Source of the DNA: Prorocentrum cordatum | Lineage: Eukaryota; Sar; Dinophyceae; Prorocentrales; Prorocentraceae | NCBI GenBank assembly: GCA_963575745.1 | Contig: CAUYUJ010004547.1 | Span: forward strand, 184,572-207,820 | Direction of reading: 5' to 3' | DNA: 23,249 bases | In this document: piece by piece, positions 8,150-17,049 of the stretch | Layout: the number at the start of each line of letters is the position of its first letter | Position numbering within the stretch: position 1 is the first letter of the stretch | Position numbers and translations under genes: made by a program | Notes under the pieces: generated by a model | What the model was told of the DNA's origin: nothing | The model's database searches: none | What the model saw: only the letters and a program-made list of their open reading frames with translations

Positions 8150-8500
8150 CCTAGCGAAGCCTCCTGGGGGACTCCTGGGAGCCTCTTGGGCGCTTCTCGG
8201 AGGCTCTTGGAGCCTTTTGGGGTCCTCTCGGGGAGATCTGGGTGCCTTTGGGTGACGTCTTGGGGGCTTCTGGGGGTGCCACCCACGGTTGGCTGCAACG
8301 ATCTTTTCACAAGTGGGAGGGTTTCTGATAGCCTCTTGAGCCATCTTGGGGGCCTGGGCCGTCTTGCAGCCGTACTGGGGCCCTCTGAGGCAATATTGGG
8401 GATCTCTTGGCCGTGTTAGTACCCTATTGGGGCCCTTAGGGGCTGTGGGGCGGTCTTGGGGTGATCTTGGGAACCTATGGGTCCTTCTTGGACGCACTGA
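8150..8500. repeat. Degenerate G/T-rich tandem repeat (CTCTTGGGGxCC type)
   Basis: The words CTTGGG, CTCTTGG, CTTCTGGG and GGGCCCT recur every 9-24 bases across about 350 bases without strict phase. On the minus strand the frames are rich in Pro, Arg, Lys and Ala (APRSPREDPKRLQEPP). That pattern comes from the DNA repeat, so no gene is called. Confidence 0.55.
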
Positions 8501-8559
8501 AGACGGAGAAGGCGACGATGGCAAAACGGCAGTTCTATTTGAGAGCAACACACAGTGGC

Positions 8560-8645
8560 ACAAACTGGCCCGTAGAATGCCCAGGGCGGCCAGTGACCAT
8601 ATGCCATGCGTGCTACGCCAAGCTGACCATGGGGCTGTGGAAAGA
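8560..8645 (+). repeat. Left member of a diverged direct repeat flanking the CATA array
   Basis: CAAACTGGCCCGTAGAATGC is followed by GGCCAGTGACC and ATGCCATGCGTGCTAC. It resembles 9397-9480 in the same order. Similarity is partial and aligned by eye. Confidence 0.45.
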
Positions 8646-8669
8646 CGTATGTAAATGTTTCACCTGAAT

Positions 8670-9360
8670 GCATACATACAGACATACATACATGCATACA
8701 TACATACATAAATGCATACATACACACACACCTATACATATATATATATGTATGTATATATATATATATCCGTACATACATACATACATACATACATACA
8801 TACATACATACATACATACATACATACATACATGCATGCATGCATGCATGCATGCATGCATGCATACATACATACATACATACATATATACATACATACA
8901 TACATACATGCATGCATGCATGCATGCATGCATACATGCATGCATACATACATAAATACATACATACATACATACATACAGACAGACATACATTCATACA
9001 CACATACATATATGCATGCATGCATGCATGCATATATACATACATACATACATGCATGCATGCATACATACATACATGCATACATGCATGCATACACGCA
9101 TACCTACATACCTGCATACCTATATACCTACATTCATACGAACATACAGACAGACAGACAGACAGACAGACAGGCAGACAGACAGACACACATACACATA
9201 CACACATACACACATACACACACATGCATGCATGCATGCATGCATACATACATACATACACACATACACACATACACACGTTAAATGTATGCATACATAT
9301 ATAAACACGTGTATGTCTATATACATAAATATATATATATATATATATACACACACATGC
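8670..9360. repeat. Tetranucleotide array: CATA, CATG, CAGA and CACA/TATA blocks
   Basis: About 690 bases of 4-bp repeats. (CATA)n is the background. Pure (CATG)n blocks lie at about 8831-8864, 8909-8943, 9012-9032 and 9224-9245; (CAGA)n at 9145-9190; (CACATA)n at 9185-9280; (TA)n at about 8738-8770 and 9328-9350. Long frames encode Tyr/Ile/His/Thr or Cys/Met/Val repeats on either strand and are artefacts of a 4-base period. Confidence 0.97.
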
Positions 9361-9396
9361 AACTGTAATTATACTCAGGAGGTCCCTGCAATCTGT

Positions 9397-9485
9397 GCGA
9401 CAACGGGCCCGTGTAGTGCACCCCCTAGTGGCTCCCCGTCGGGTGGCCCACATGCCGTGCCTGCTACACTGCGATGGAGCAATCA
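9397..9485 (+). repeat. Right member of a diverged direct repeat flanking the CATA array
   Basis: CAACGGGCCCGTGTAGTGC is followed by GGTGGCCC and ACATGCCGTGCCTGCTAC, then GATGGAGC. It matches the left flank in word order. ATGCCxTGCxTGCTAC is shared. Confidence 0.45.
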
Positions 9486-9521
9486 CTCGTTTACAGATGT
9501 CCTCCTCCCTGCAGCGCAGGC

Positions 9522-9700
9522 GCATCCTCCTCCTCCTTTTCCTCCTCCTCCTCCTCCTCCTCCTCCATCCCCCTTCCCCCTTCCCCCTTTACCTCCCTTC
9601 CCACGTCCGCCTCCCCCCCCACCCGCGCCATCCTCCCGCTGCCCGTTCCCCATCCGCCCACCCGCCATCTCGTCCACCCTCCCCCCCCTCCATCCACACT
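9522..9700. repeat. (CTC)n followed by C-rich low-complexity DNA
   Basis: Positions 9524-9566 are (CTC)n. The remainder is C-rich with CCCTT, CCCCC and CCATCC words. No gene. Confidence 0.85.
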
Positions 9701-9753
9701 CCTTAAGAGGGCAGAAAATCCACATCGATAATAACCACGCCGACACGCGAAGC

Positions 9754-9830
9754 CGTTTAGTAAACGCACACGAAGAAGGAATCAAACAGGGCAGGGAGTT
9801 TAGTAAACGCCCGGGGCCGTTTGGTAAACG
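9754..9830. repeat. Three copies of a palindrome CGTTTAGTAAACG
   Basis: CGTTTAGTAAACG (9754-9766) is a perfect inverted repeat around a central G. GTTTAGTAAACG (9798-9809) and CGTTTGGTAAACG (9818-9830) repeat it, each followed by C. Start spacings are 44 and 20 bases. A dyad repeated three times could be a protein-binding site cluster or a degraded minisatellite; nothing in the sequence decides between them. Confidence 0.7.
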
Positions 9831-10125
9831 CCAATTGTCCGGTCTGGGTGAGTTTCCCTCCCTTGACTCCTGTTCACGCTCCACTGATCCAGTGCGGCCG
9901 ACCCCTCCTCCCCCAGGGGCTGCCGGCTCGAACCAAGCGCGGCTTCCCCAGTGCGGCCTCCAGTGCGACGGCGTCGGCCTCAGGTGCGGATCGGCAGCGT
10001 CCCAAACTCGGTCCCCGATGGGAAAAGGCGATCGGTGGACCAGAGGGCGTCTGCGGCCCTCGCTTGTCCACGATGAAGTCGATCATGTTGGTGTCCTTGC
10101 GGTTGCGTCGACATTAGCTGAGACA
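9831..10125 (-). other. Unique island; unrecognised minus frame
   Basis: A minus frame continues from about 10110 to a stop at 9874, about 78 codons, beginning CRRNRKDTNMIDFIVDKRGP. The first 25 residues are protein-like; the rest is Pro/Arg/Gly-rich. No start signal or domain is recognised, so it may be an exon relic or chance. Confidence 0.25.
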
Positions 10126-10136
10126 CAACGGGCAGA

Positions 10137-10236
10137 AAGGAAGGAGGAGGACGAGAAGAAAAAGGCGGAGAAAGAACAGGAGGAGGACGAGGAGGAGGCG
10201 GACATGAAGGAGGAGGAGGAGGAGGAGGAGAGGAGG
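10137..10236. repeat. (GGA)n purine tract
   Basis: GGA/GAA triplets run on the plus strand with a pure (GGA)n block at about 10209-10235. Confidence 0.85.
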
Positions 10237-10289
10237 TTCGACTACATTTTCAGCGCCTGTCGCAACCATCCACCCTTTCTGCCCCCCCC

Positions 10290-10321
10290 CTCTCACTCTT
10301 TCTCGTTCCCTCTCTCTCTCA

Positions 10322-10352
<31 letters not shown>

Positions 10353-10353
10353 C

Positions 10354-10393
<40 letters not shown>
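10290..10393. repeat. (CT)n dinucleotide array
   Basis: Nearly pure CT, with occasional CCCT and TTTC slips, runs into the first copy of the 303-bp tandem duplication. Confidence 0.95.
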
Positions 10394-10396
<3 letters not shown>

Positions 10397-10656
10397 GTGG
10401 GGGGGGTCCCTCTCGCCCCCGCCCTCTCACTCATCCACTGGCCGTCCGCCCAAGACGGGTGCGTAAGGCATTTTAGCCGACTCGCACCAGCCAGGGTGCG
10501 GGGTGCGCCGGCCGCTTGCCACCGAGCGCCCAGACGACTCGTCGTCCAGCTGGTCCGCTCTTTCTCTCTCTCTCTCTCTCTCTGTTTCTCCCTTTCACTT
10601 TCTAGTTGTCTCTTTGTCTCTCTCTCTCTCTCCCTCTCTCTCTCTCACTCTTCCTC

Positions 10657-10700
<44 letters not shown>

Positions 10701-10939
10701 GGGGGGGATCCCTCTCGCCCCCGCCCTCTCACTCATCCACTGGCCGTCCGCCCAAGACGGGTGCGTAAGGCCTTTGAGCCGACTCGCACCAGCCAGGGTG
10801 CGGGTTTGCGCCGGCCGCTTGCCGCCGAGCGCCCAGACGACTCGTCGTCCAGCTGGTCCGCTCTTTCTCTCTCTCTCTCTCTTTCTCTCTTTCTCTCTGT
10901 TTCTCCCTTTCACTTTCTAGTTGTCTCTTTGTCTCTCTC

Positions 10940-10995
<56 letters not shown>

Positions 10996-11040
10996 CCTCT
11001 CTCTCTTTCTCCCTCCCTCTCTCTCTCTCTCTCTCTCTCG
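10394..11040 (+). repeat. Tandem duplication of about 303 bp within (CT)n DNA
   Basis: Copy 1 starts CTTGTGGGGGGG at 10394, copy 2 at 10696. Each has about 165 bases of unique GC-rich sequence (through CATCCACTGGCCGTCCGCCC and GCCGGCCGCTTGCC to GCTGGTCCGCTC), then (CT)n, then TGTTTCTCCCTTTCACTTTC, TAGTTGTCTCTTTG and (CT)n again. In the unique part I count only a handful of differences, so the duplication is recent. The offset grows from 302 to 314 bases across the unit because the (CT)n lengths differ. Confidence 0.92.
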
Positions 11041-11200
11041 ATGCATTGATGCCTCGCCATATCTCTTGCATCATACCTCTCTCACTGTCCACTGTCGGGG
11101 CCACCCATGCAAGCGGCATTCGCATATCGCCCACTCGTCCTCCTCCGCTTCGGCATCGTCCTATTCCTGCTGTTCCTCCTTTCCTCCTCATCCAGCGATA
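11041..11200. other. Short unique sequence, nothing recognised
   Basis: It separates the pyrimidine-rich (CT)n region from the purine-rich region. No coding or repeat pattern is evident apart from TCCTCC words at the right end. Confidence 0.35.
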
Positions 11201-11640
11201 AAAAAGGAAAACGGGCAAAGGAAGGGGGAGGGCGACGAAGAGACGAAGGAACGGGGGAGGATGGAGGATGGAGGATGGGGGAGAGGAGTGAGGGACGAGC
11301 AGGAGGACGAGCAGAAGGATGGAGGCATAGAGGGGAGAAGCGAGGAGGGATGATAATGGGGTACAAAAGGAGAAAGGCGAGGAGGGACAGCGGGTGGAAG
11401 CAAGAGGACGGGGAGACGAGAGCGGACAGTAGGAGCGAGGAGAAGCAACGAGGAGCGAGGAAAAGAACGAGGAAAAGGACGAGGAAAGGGAAGAACGAGG
11501 AGAGCAAAAGGACGAGGAAAGGGAAGAACAGTAGAAAAGGAGCAGAAAGGCGGAAAAGGAGGAGCAAGGAAGGACATGATGGAAAGTTGGCAAAAGAAGA
11601 AAAAGTGCGGATGGCGAGTGGCTAGGGAAGGATAGGAAAA
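11201..11640. repeat. Purine-rich low-complexity region (GGA/GAGGA/AAGG)
   Basis: The plus strand is dominated by A and G with recurring ACGAGG, GGAAAAG and AGGACGAGG words. A 15-18-base motif (AGGACGAGGAAAGGGAAG) occurs at about 11477 and 11510. Frames are Lys/Arg/Glu-rich on one strand and Leu/Ser/Phe/Pro-rich on the other. No gene. Confidence 0.75.
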
Positions 11641-12049
11641 GAGATGGGCGGGATGGACGTTGAGACGCGTCGGAGAGCGGAGTGCGGTGGCTCGAAGATG
11701 CAGGCTGGCCCAAGGCGCCCCATTGTTTTCCCAGCCAACTCCCTCCTCACCCGAAAACGCAAGAAGCAGGAGAGGGATATGGGAGGGAGGTTGAGCCCGC
11801 ACCTCCCCGCCCCGCTCCCTCCCCCCCTCCCCGCCCCCATCGAGAGGACGGGGGGGAGGGGGAAGGGGCAGGGGTGAGGGATGAGACGGCAACCAGCTAC
11901 GTGACTCCGCAGCTCCGCGCGGACTCCTCGGATCGGCGCCGGACCCCCCGAATCACCCGGCGCGCGACGCGCGCCATCGGGCCACGGAAGCGCGGCAGGG
12001 AGAGGGGGCCCACCGCCGACGGGAGCAATCCGCACGGAACTCGGCATGT
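11641..12049. other. GC-rich sequence without a recognisable gene
   Basis: Contains a C-rich then G-rich stretch at 11800-11875 with weak potential to fold on itself. Several frames of 75-150 codons are Arg/Pro/Gly-rich on both strands with no motif. Confidence 0.4.
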
Positions 12050-12511
12050 TTATGTGCATGCCCCTGTTTCAGGGGGACGTAGGACCTGGGTACAGGGGAC
12101 TCGAAAATCCTCGGCGCGGTCGTCAAAAAAATGACGAGGCCGAGCCTGCATTTTGACGAGGCCTCCCGCTGCAGACATCCCACGAGACTCCTCCTCGTCA
12201 AAATCCGAGGCGCGGTCGTCAAAAAACGATGGCGAACCCGAGTCCTGGCAAACCCGGGTCTTACGCTCCACCGACTGCTTGTTCTTGAAAAGAGACAGGC
12301 AGGGAGTTGGAGGAGGACGAGCCTTGCCAAATTCGACATGTGCCAGCCACGGCCACGTCGCATTGCCGGCCCTATCGAATTCGAGAACGCAATCGGCCTT
12401 CTCGGTGGAGGCTGCAATCAACAAAGCGCCATCGACAATGGCGTCTGCCATGGCTTGGCACGAAATGGCCGGGATTTGTCGTCTTCGACTGCGCGCTCCA
12501 AGAACCGTCAC
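12050..12511 (-). other. Open frame of 153 codons, product unknown
   Basis: The minus frame begins near 12511 and ends at a stop at 12050. Its first half has natural-looking composition (AMADAIVDGALLIAASTEKA, CVLEFDRAGNATWPWLAHVE). The second half contains the peptide repeat FFDDRA(S/E)DF twice, caused by a direct DNA repeat at 12105-12235. I do not recognise the family. It may be a relic exon or retroelement remnant; a 153-codon frame in GC-rich DNA can also occur by chance. Confidence 0.25.
12105..12235. repeat. Direct and inverted repeats around GACGAGG / CCTCGTC
   Basis: A direct repeat, AAAATCCxxGGCGCGGTCGTC followed by six or seven A, occurs at 12106-12131 and 12201-12226. Within it ATTTTGACGAGG (12150-12161) is the exact reverse complement of CCTCGTCAAAAT (12193-12204), a 12-bp stem with a 31-base loop. 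A further GACGAGG lies at 12133. Confidence 0.8.
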
Positions 12512-13500
12512 AACAGCGACCCAAAAGATTCCTGTGAGCCCCCTTGCCTATGAGAGAGGCCACGCGCACCCCCCACGCGCATTCTTGAAAGCCTCCGGGA
12601 GCCCACAATAGCTATCTTGCGCGTCCTCGCACGGCCGATCGAGGCCACATCTATAGATTCTGGCCGGTGCCCACGCTGATCGAAAACCGCGGCGGTAGCC
12701 ACAGGAGGCAAGACTGACGCAACAAGAGGGGGCCACCTCCACGGTGCGGAGGCAGAGGGGGGCCCAGATCGCAGGGACGGGGCGCCCCATCCACCCCCCC
12801 GCCCCCGCGCGCATGCGCCCACACTACATCAGCACAAAAGCCAACAACGATCGGCCTCCGATGCGGAGCGGCCCCCAACGCCTGGGCGCGCAACCTGGGA
12901 CTCCTCAAGAATTCTGGGTCGTGACACGGGAGGGGGTGCCCTCCTGCCACCGCGCAGCACTCGCCGCATCGCGGGGGGGGGGGGGGGGGGCAGGAATTGC
13001 GGGCGCGCCGATCTCGGATATGACCTATCCAATACCAAATAGCGACTGCAGCGGCGAGATGCCCCCAGACCGCATCTATTATGGCGGCGTCCAGAGACAA
13101 ACCATTGGTTTCACCGTGGGGCACGGGGCGGGCCGACAAATGGGCGCCCCTGCACGTCCCCCGACCTGCGTTTCCTACAAAACAAGCTCAGAACAGTAAA
13201 TTGCGGGAGGCGCACCCCAGGGGGGAGGGGGTCGGACGACGCGTTCTGGGAAACCTAAGGCCTGAAAGGCCAGAACCCGCCCTCGCGCTCACCCCACGCG
13301 GGCGCAGGGCCCTCGACCCTAGACGACACGGCGCGACCGGGGAGCTGCAAAGCAGGACCTCGGGCCGACGACGTCCTAGACCCGCTGCTCGCGGTTTGGC
13401 TCCTGCGTCGGCTGCCGCGGCGTTGAGAACCCCCCTCTAGTCCGACCACGCACGCGTCCCGACGGGGCGCAGAGCGCGGCCGACGCACGCCGGGGCGATG
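12512..13500. other. GC-rich sequence, no gene recognised; G18 run
   Basis: About 1 kb with several overlapping frames of 60-160 codons on both strands, none with a motif. An uninterrupted run of 18 G lies at 12973-12990. The sequence is not simple repeat otherwise and could be decayed retroelement DNA, but I cannot show this. Confidence 0.35.
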
Positions 13501-14386
13501 GAGATGCAAGACGACCCGCCAGCGGCATCCGCGCGGCGAACGCGGCCACGCAACGCGCACACTACCGAGGATTTCCAAGATCGGGCCGAACTCCATGCGC
13601 ATCGAAAACCAACGCCATCGAGCAGCGCGGCGTTTCACCCCCTCGACCGCGGGGGGGGCTCCGAGGGCACCACAAGCGCGCGGAGGACGGCATCACCTCT
13701 TGACCCTGGGCTCGGAGGGGGCGCTCAAGTCGCGCATGGGCTCGGGGGCGCCCTGCGTCGCGCATCGCCTGGGAAGCCTTGATTTCGGCAACAACCGCTG
13801 GGGCGGGCCCCTGGCACGGTGAGAAGCACGGGCCCGCAGGACGCATCCGACGGCGGCCTTCCACCGCATCGCGGAGCACGGCATGAGGCACCCCCATGGG
13901 CGGAGATCCCCCCGAGCCCAGGGAGAAGCCCTCAACTTCGGAACGCGCAGGCGCAGCCAGTCTCAGTCATCGAGAGTCCGCAGGCACCGAGAAATGTCGA
14001 ATCGCACTGCGCAGTAGCCCACGACAGCGAGTAGGCGAGTAGAGCCACGACGCAGCAGCCTGCCACGCCCTAAGACGATGGATGCGCGGTACGGCCTGCA
14101 AGCTAAACCCCCAACCATGGCCAGGATCTGGGCCTGGGCCAATGCTCTCGGCGACGCGCAGACTCTGTGGCAAGGCTCTGTATACGCTGGCAATGTCATT
14201 CGCGAGCTAGGCCGATGGCGCAAGCGCATGCGTCGGCCAAGTTCGCGCTCGATACAGGCGACGCGAACTCATGCAGGAAATGGCGGCGATAAGACTGGCG
14301 CTCGAGATGCCTACTCCGAAGCCTTCACCCACTCGGCCACTGCAGCCTGAAGTCCACGCGCGAGCTCGGGGCCCATGGACCCCGCC
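13501..14386 (-). other. Possible decayed 3' part of the LINE remnant
   Basis: This lies immediately downstream, on the minus strand, of the RT remnant at 14387-14755. In the minus frames the sequence after the RT continues as MGPELARGLQAAVAEWVKAS, then stops, and later RVACIERELGRRM and CHRVCASPRALAQAQILAM. These look like pieces of one old coding region broken by stops and shifts. Assignment to the RT remnant is by position and composition only. Confidence 0.3.
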
Positions 14387-14755
14387 TCATTTAGAACAGT
14401 GCGAAAATGTGTTTACTGTCGCACTGCAATGGACCATGTCGGTGCGCCACGAACTAGACCTCTCTATCCAGAACTGCCTCTTAGCGATTGCGGAGCCCTC
14501 GCCACGGAACTGAAACAAAGCCTCTGTTTTCCCTTGGGCATCACGCAGCCGCATGCCCCTGGACCTGAAAGCGTCGAAGATGATGCTGGCGGCAAACGGC
14601 GAGCGCCGTGGGAGTACATTGGACTGCCCGAGCAACATGAACATAGCATCGTCAACGAAGGCTAGAGCCATGGCGCGAGTCGCGCGCGCGCACTGGGACA
14701 CCTGGACCAAGTAGACGCCGATCGAGCGCGAGTACGAAGCTGGGATGCGTTTCAT
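14387..14755 (-). pseudogene. Reverse transcriptase remnant (LINE-type motif C and following block)
   Basis: This 122-codon minus frame contains LAFVDDAMFMLLGQ (residues about 31-44), the FxDD catalytic motif of RT motif C. About 40 residues later comes GMRLRDAQGKTEALFQFRGE (residues about 67-86), matching the G-K-T-E-A block that follows motif C in dinoflagellate-type LINE RTs. Motifs A and B are not found upstream, where the dispersed repeat at 14753-14900 begins, so the RT is cut at about 14755. Its YxDD variant and linker differ from the EN-RT at 1-2681, so it belongs to a different family. It is a fragment and cannot be functional alone. Confidence 0.65.
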
Positions 14756-14900
14756 ATATGTTTCAAACCTGTTTTTACATGTTTAAAGCATTCTGAAACA
14801 TCGTTACATGTTTAACACATTATGAGACATCGCTCTAGACATCTGGAAACTCTTTGGCAGCATGCTTCCTCTCCACTAATCCACTTCCACAAGACTAGAT
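14753..14900 (+). repeat. Dispersed repeat, copy B
   Basis: Second copy of the unit at 7930-8085, same orientation. It starts ATATGTTTCAAACCTG, continues with TTTACATGTTTAA words, then ACATCTGGAAACTC, TTTGGCAGCATGC, TTCCTCTCCACTAATC and ACTTCCACAA. It adjoins the truncated end of the RT remnant, consistent with insertion into that element or with being part of it. Confidence 0.75.
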
Positions 14901-15100
14901 CGCCCAGCTGTTGCCCAGGACAATGCCGACCCGGGGAAGCGCCACGCCAGCGCCACGGGGCACAACGAACCACGTGGACTGGCGCGAGTCCGCCCTCCGC
15001 GCGCGGAGCCCCTCGGGGAACTGCGGGGCCCCCGCGAGAGGCCCACGGGCGCCGATGCACGGCTTCAGTTCCCCCGCGGCCCCCGGCGGCGGCCCAGCCC
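14901..15100. other. GC-rich unique sequence, nothing recognised
   Basis: Lies between the dispersed repeat and the (CTC)n array. Frames are Arg/Ala/Pro-rich on both strands without motifs. Confidence 0.35.
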
Positions 15101-15191
15101 TCCTCCTCCTCCTCCTCCTCCTCCTCCTCCTCCTCCTCCTCCTCCTCCTCCTCCTCCTCCTCCCCCTCCTCCTCCTCCTCCTCCTCCTCCT
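15101..15191. repeat. (CTC)30 microsatellite
   Basis: Thirty near-perfect triplets with a single interruption (CCTCCCCCTCC, about 15161-15170). Frames give poly-Ser, poly-Leu, poly-Glu or poly-Gly. Confidence 0.97.
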
Positions 15192-17049
15192 GGCTTGAGG
15201 CGGCGCCGCTCTGCTGCATCAAGAACCCCCCCCGCGCTGCCAAGTCGGCGCCGCCGCGCGCGACTCCGCCGCGCCGTCGAGGCCCCGCGAGAGGAGGCGC
15301 GAAGGGGGCCACATATCGTCTGATACAGCTTCGAAACCTCCTGCCCTGATGTGAGGGTCTCAGGATAGGACGATAATCTCACCTGGATACTAGGGGGCCC
15401 TTCTTGCGCAGTGGCCAGCAGTCGCCGCCCCCCATTGCAGAGGCGCCGATGCGCACTTGCGCCCTCGGAAACAACCGACGCTGCAGCGGCGCAAGCTCAG
15501 GCGCGAGCTCGCGCGCCACGTCGCCAGCGATGCCATCCGGGTCTGCCGCCGAAGCTTTGGCCCTGCATCACGAATGCGCCGTTGCGCACAGACCCCTGGG
15601 AGCGAACTCGACACGGCCTCAAAGCTCCAGGGGCAATTCCCGATTATGAACCCATGCGCTGCACCGAGCAAGGTACGAGAGGGAGATGACGGGGCCAACA
15701 TCAACCATTGCAAAGTGCCGGGCCCCCCCGACTGCTGCCCGCTCTGCAGATTCAAGCGGGGCCGCCCTGTAGCCGCGCAATACCAAGGGACCCCTTGCCT
15801 GACCCTCTCGGCGCATGCACCGGTGGACCGCGGCCCCCTCAAAGCTTCCAAGTGATCGCGGCGCGACCACTCACTGGAAGTGCCACTGGCGATGCCACGG
15901 GCGCGCTGCCGAGCACCCGCCCGAAGCTGGCGGCCCACGACCGCGGCGGACAGCCGCGGGCAAGCGCGACGCATGACCCGCACGACCTCGGCCCCCACTG
16001 CGAACGAGTCGACGATGCCCGCGCAGCTTTGCGAACATCCAGAAGGGCCTCCAGCGAAAATATCATTTGCTCGATCCATCCAAGCCCCCTGAGCGGCCCC
16101 CTCGGAATCCCCCGCGCGACGCGGTCGACGCGACGCCTTCTTTTTCCACGCCGGCGATGGCGGGGGGGGGCGCCGCGCGGAGTCGCGACAGCCCGCGGCA
16201 GGCAGGACGGCAAAGGAGGCCAAGAGGGCGCGCCCCAACACGCGGTGGAACAACAACCCAGGCACGCTCTCTGATTCGGCCCATTACCCGCGCTGCCCGA
16301 AGCCACGGAGCCCTGGGTGCCATTGGAGCCCCTGGACCTCTGGGCCGAGGGGGCCCGGGATCCCGTCGAAGAAACGCCCCGCCATACTCCGCCATTCTCG
16401 CGGCTGCGGGGCCGCCGCAACACTGCGCGCGCGCCATGGCCCGCGATGACGTCGCAGCGCTGCGCGCCCGCGCGGGGCCGCCGCGACCAGAAAGCGCGCA
16501 CCGGCGCGCAGCGCTCTGCAGTGCCTGGCAGGACGCCCGTGTCCATCCGCGCAAGTAGATTGCGCTGGCCCAGAGTGAGCAACCAGAGCGCTCGCGCTGT
16601 TCTGCTCCTGCGCGCAAGACGCAGCAATCGCCCGCAGCCCCACGCCAACCCCTGGCGAACCTTGTCTCACGCGCTCCTGCGATAAAGACCCCCCAGAACA
16701 AAATATGCCACTCCCCCAGGAAGAGAACCTGAAACACGTTTTTTTCCCGAGCAGCCCTGGGGCCCAACGTCCGCGCGTCAGCAGCAATCGGACGCGGCGC
16801 CCTCGACGGCGCGGGCGGTCGACGTTCGCCAGGCACGCAATGGCCAACGCGGGCGCGGGGCTGCAGGCCCGCGAGCTGAAGGACGGCGGGTCGCGACAAC
16901 AGCGCTTCGACACCACGGGCTGGAAGGCGTCGCGCCCTAACCTCGTCGGGTCGCGCGACGAGCAACGCCAGCGCAAGACTGCTCAACTCCACGCGAACCT
17001 CCTCGTGCCAGCGCACTGGCAGGGCTTCGGGAAGCATGCGTCGAAGCGA
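15192..17049. other. GC-rich sequence, many overlapping frames, no gene recognised
   Basis: About 1.85 kb of CpG-rich DNA with long overlapping frames on both strands, including one of 429 codons on the minus strand and one of 163 on the plus strand. Compositions are Arg/Ala/Pro/Gly/Cys-heavy and no catalytic motif emerges. If the RNase H-like segment at 17050-17640 and the RT remnant at 14387-14755 belong to one minus-strand element, this interval would be its endonuclease and linker region. I searched by eye for a QE-T/R, GDFN or SDH motif and found none. Confidence 0.35.

Noticed and set aside
8330-8350. Dinoflagellate spliced-leader relic
   Set aside because: Only CTTGAGCCA matches the reverse complement of the known leader end. 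The rest diverges, and the words CTTGGG around it belong to the local degenerate repeat.
8670-9360. CRISPR-like array
   Set aside because: There are no unique spacers of constant length; it is a plain tetranucleotide microsatellite.
8712-10476. Frames of 190-486 codons through the CATA array
   Set aside because: A 4-base repeat without stops yields 12-base-periodic peptides on every frame; there is no independent coding evidence.
10394-11010. LTR pair of a retrotransposon
   Set aside because: The two copies are directly adjacent (302-314 bp offset) with no internal coding region, so it is a simple tandem duplication.
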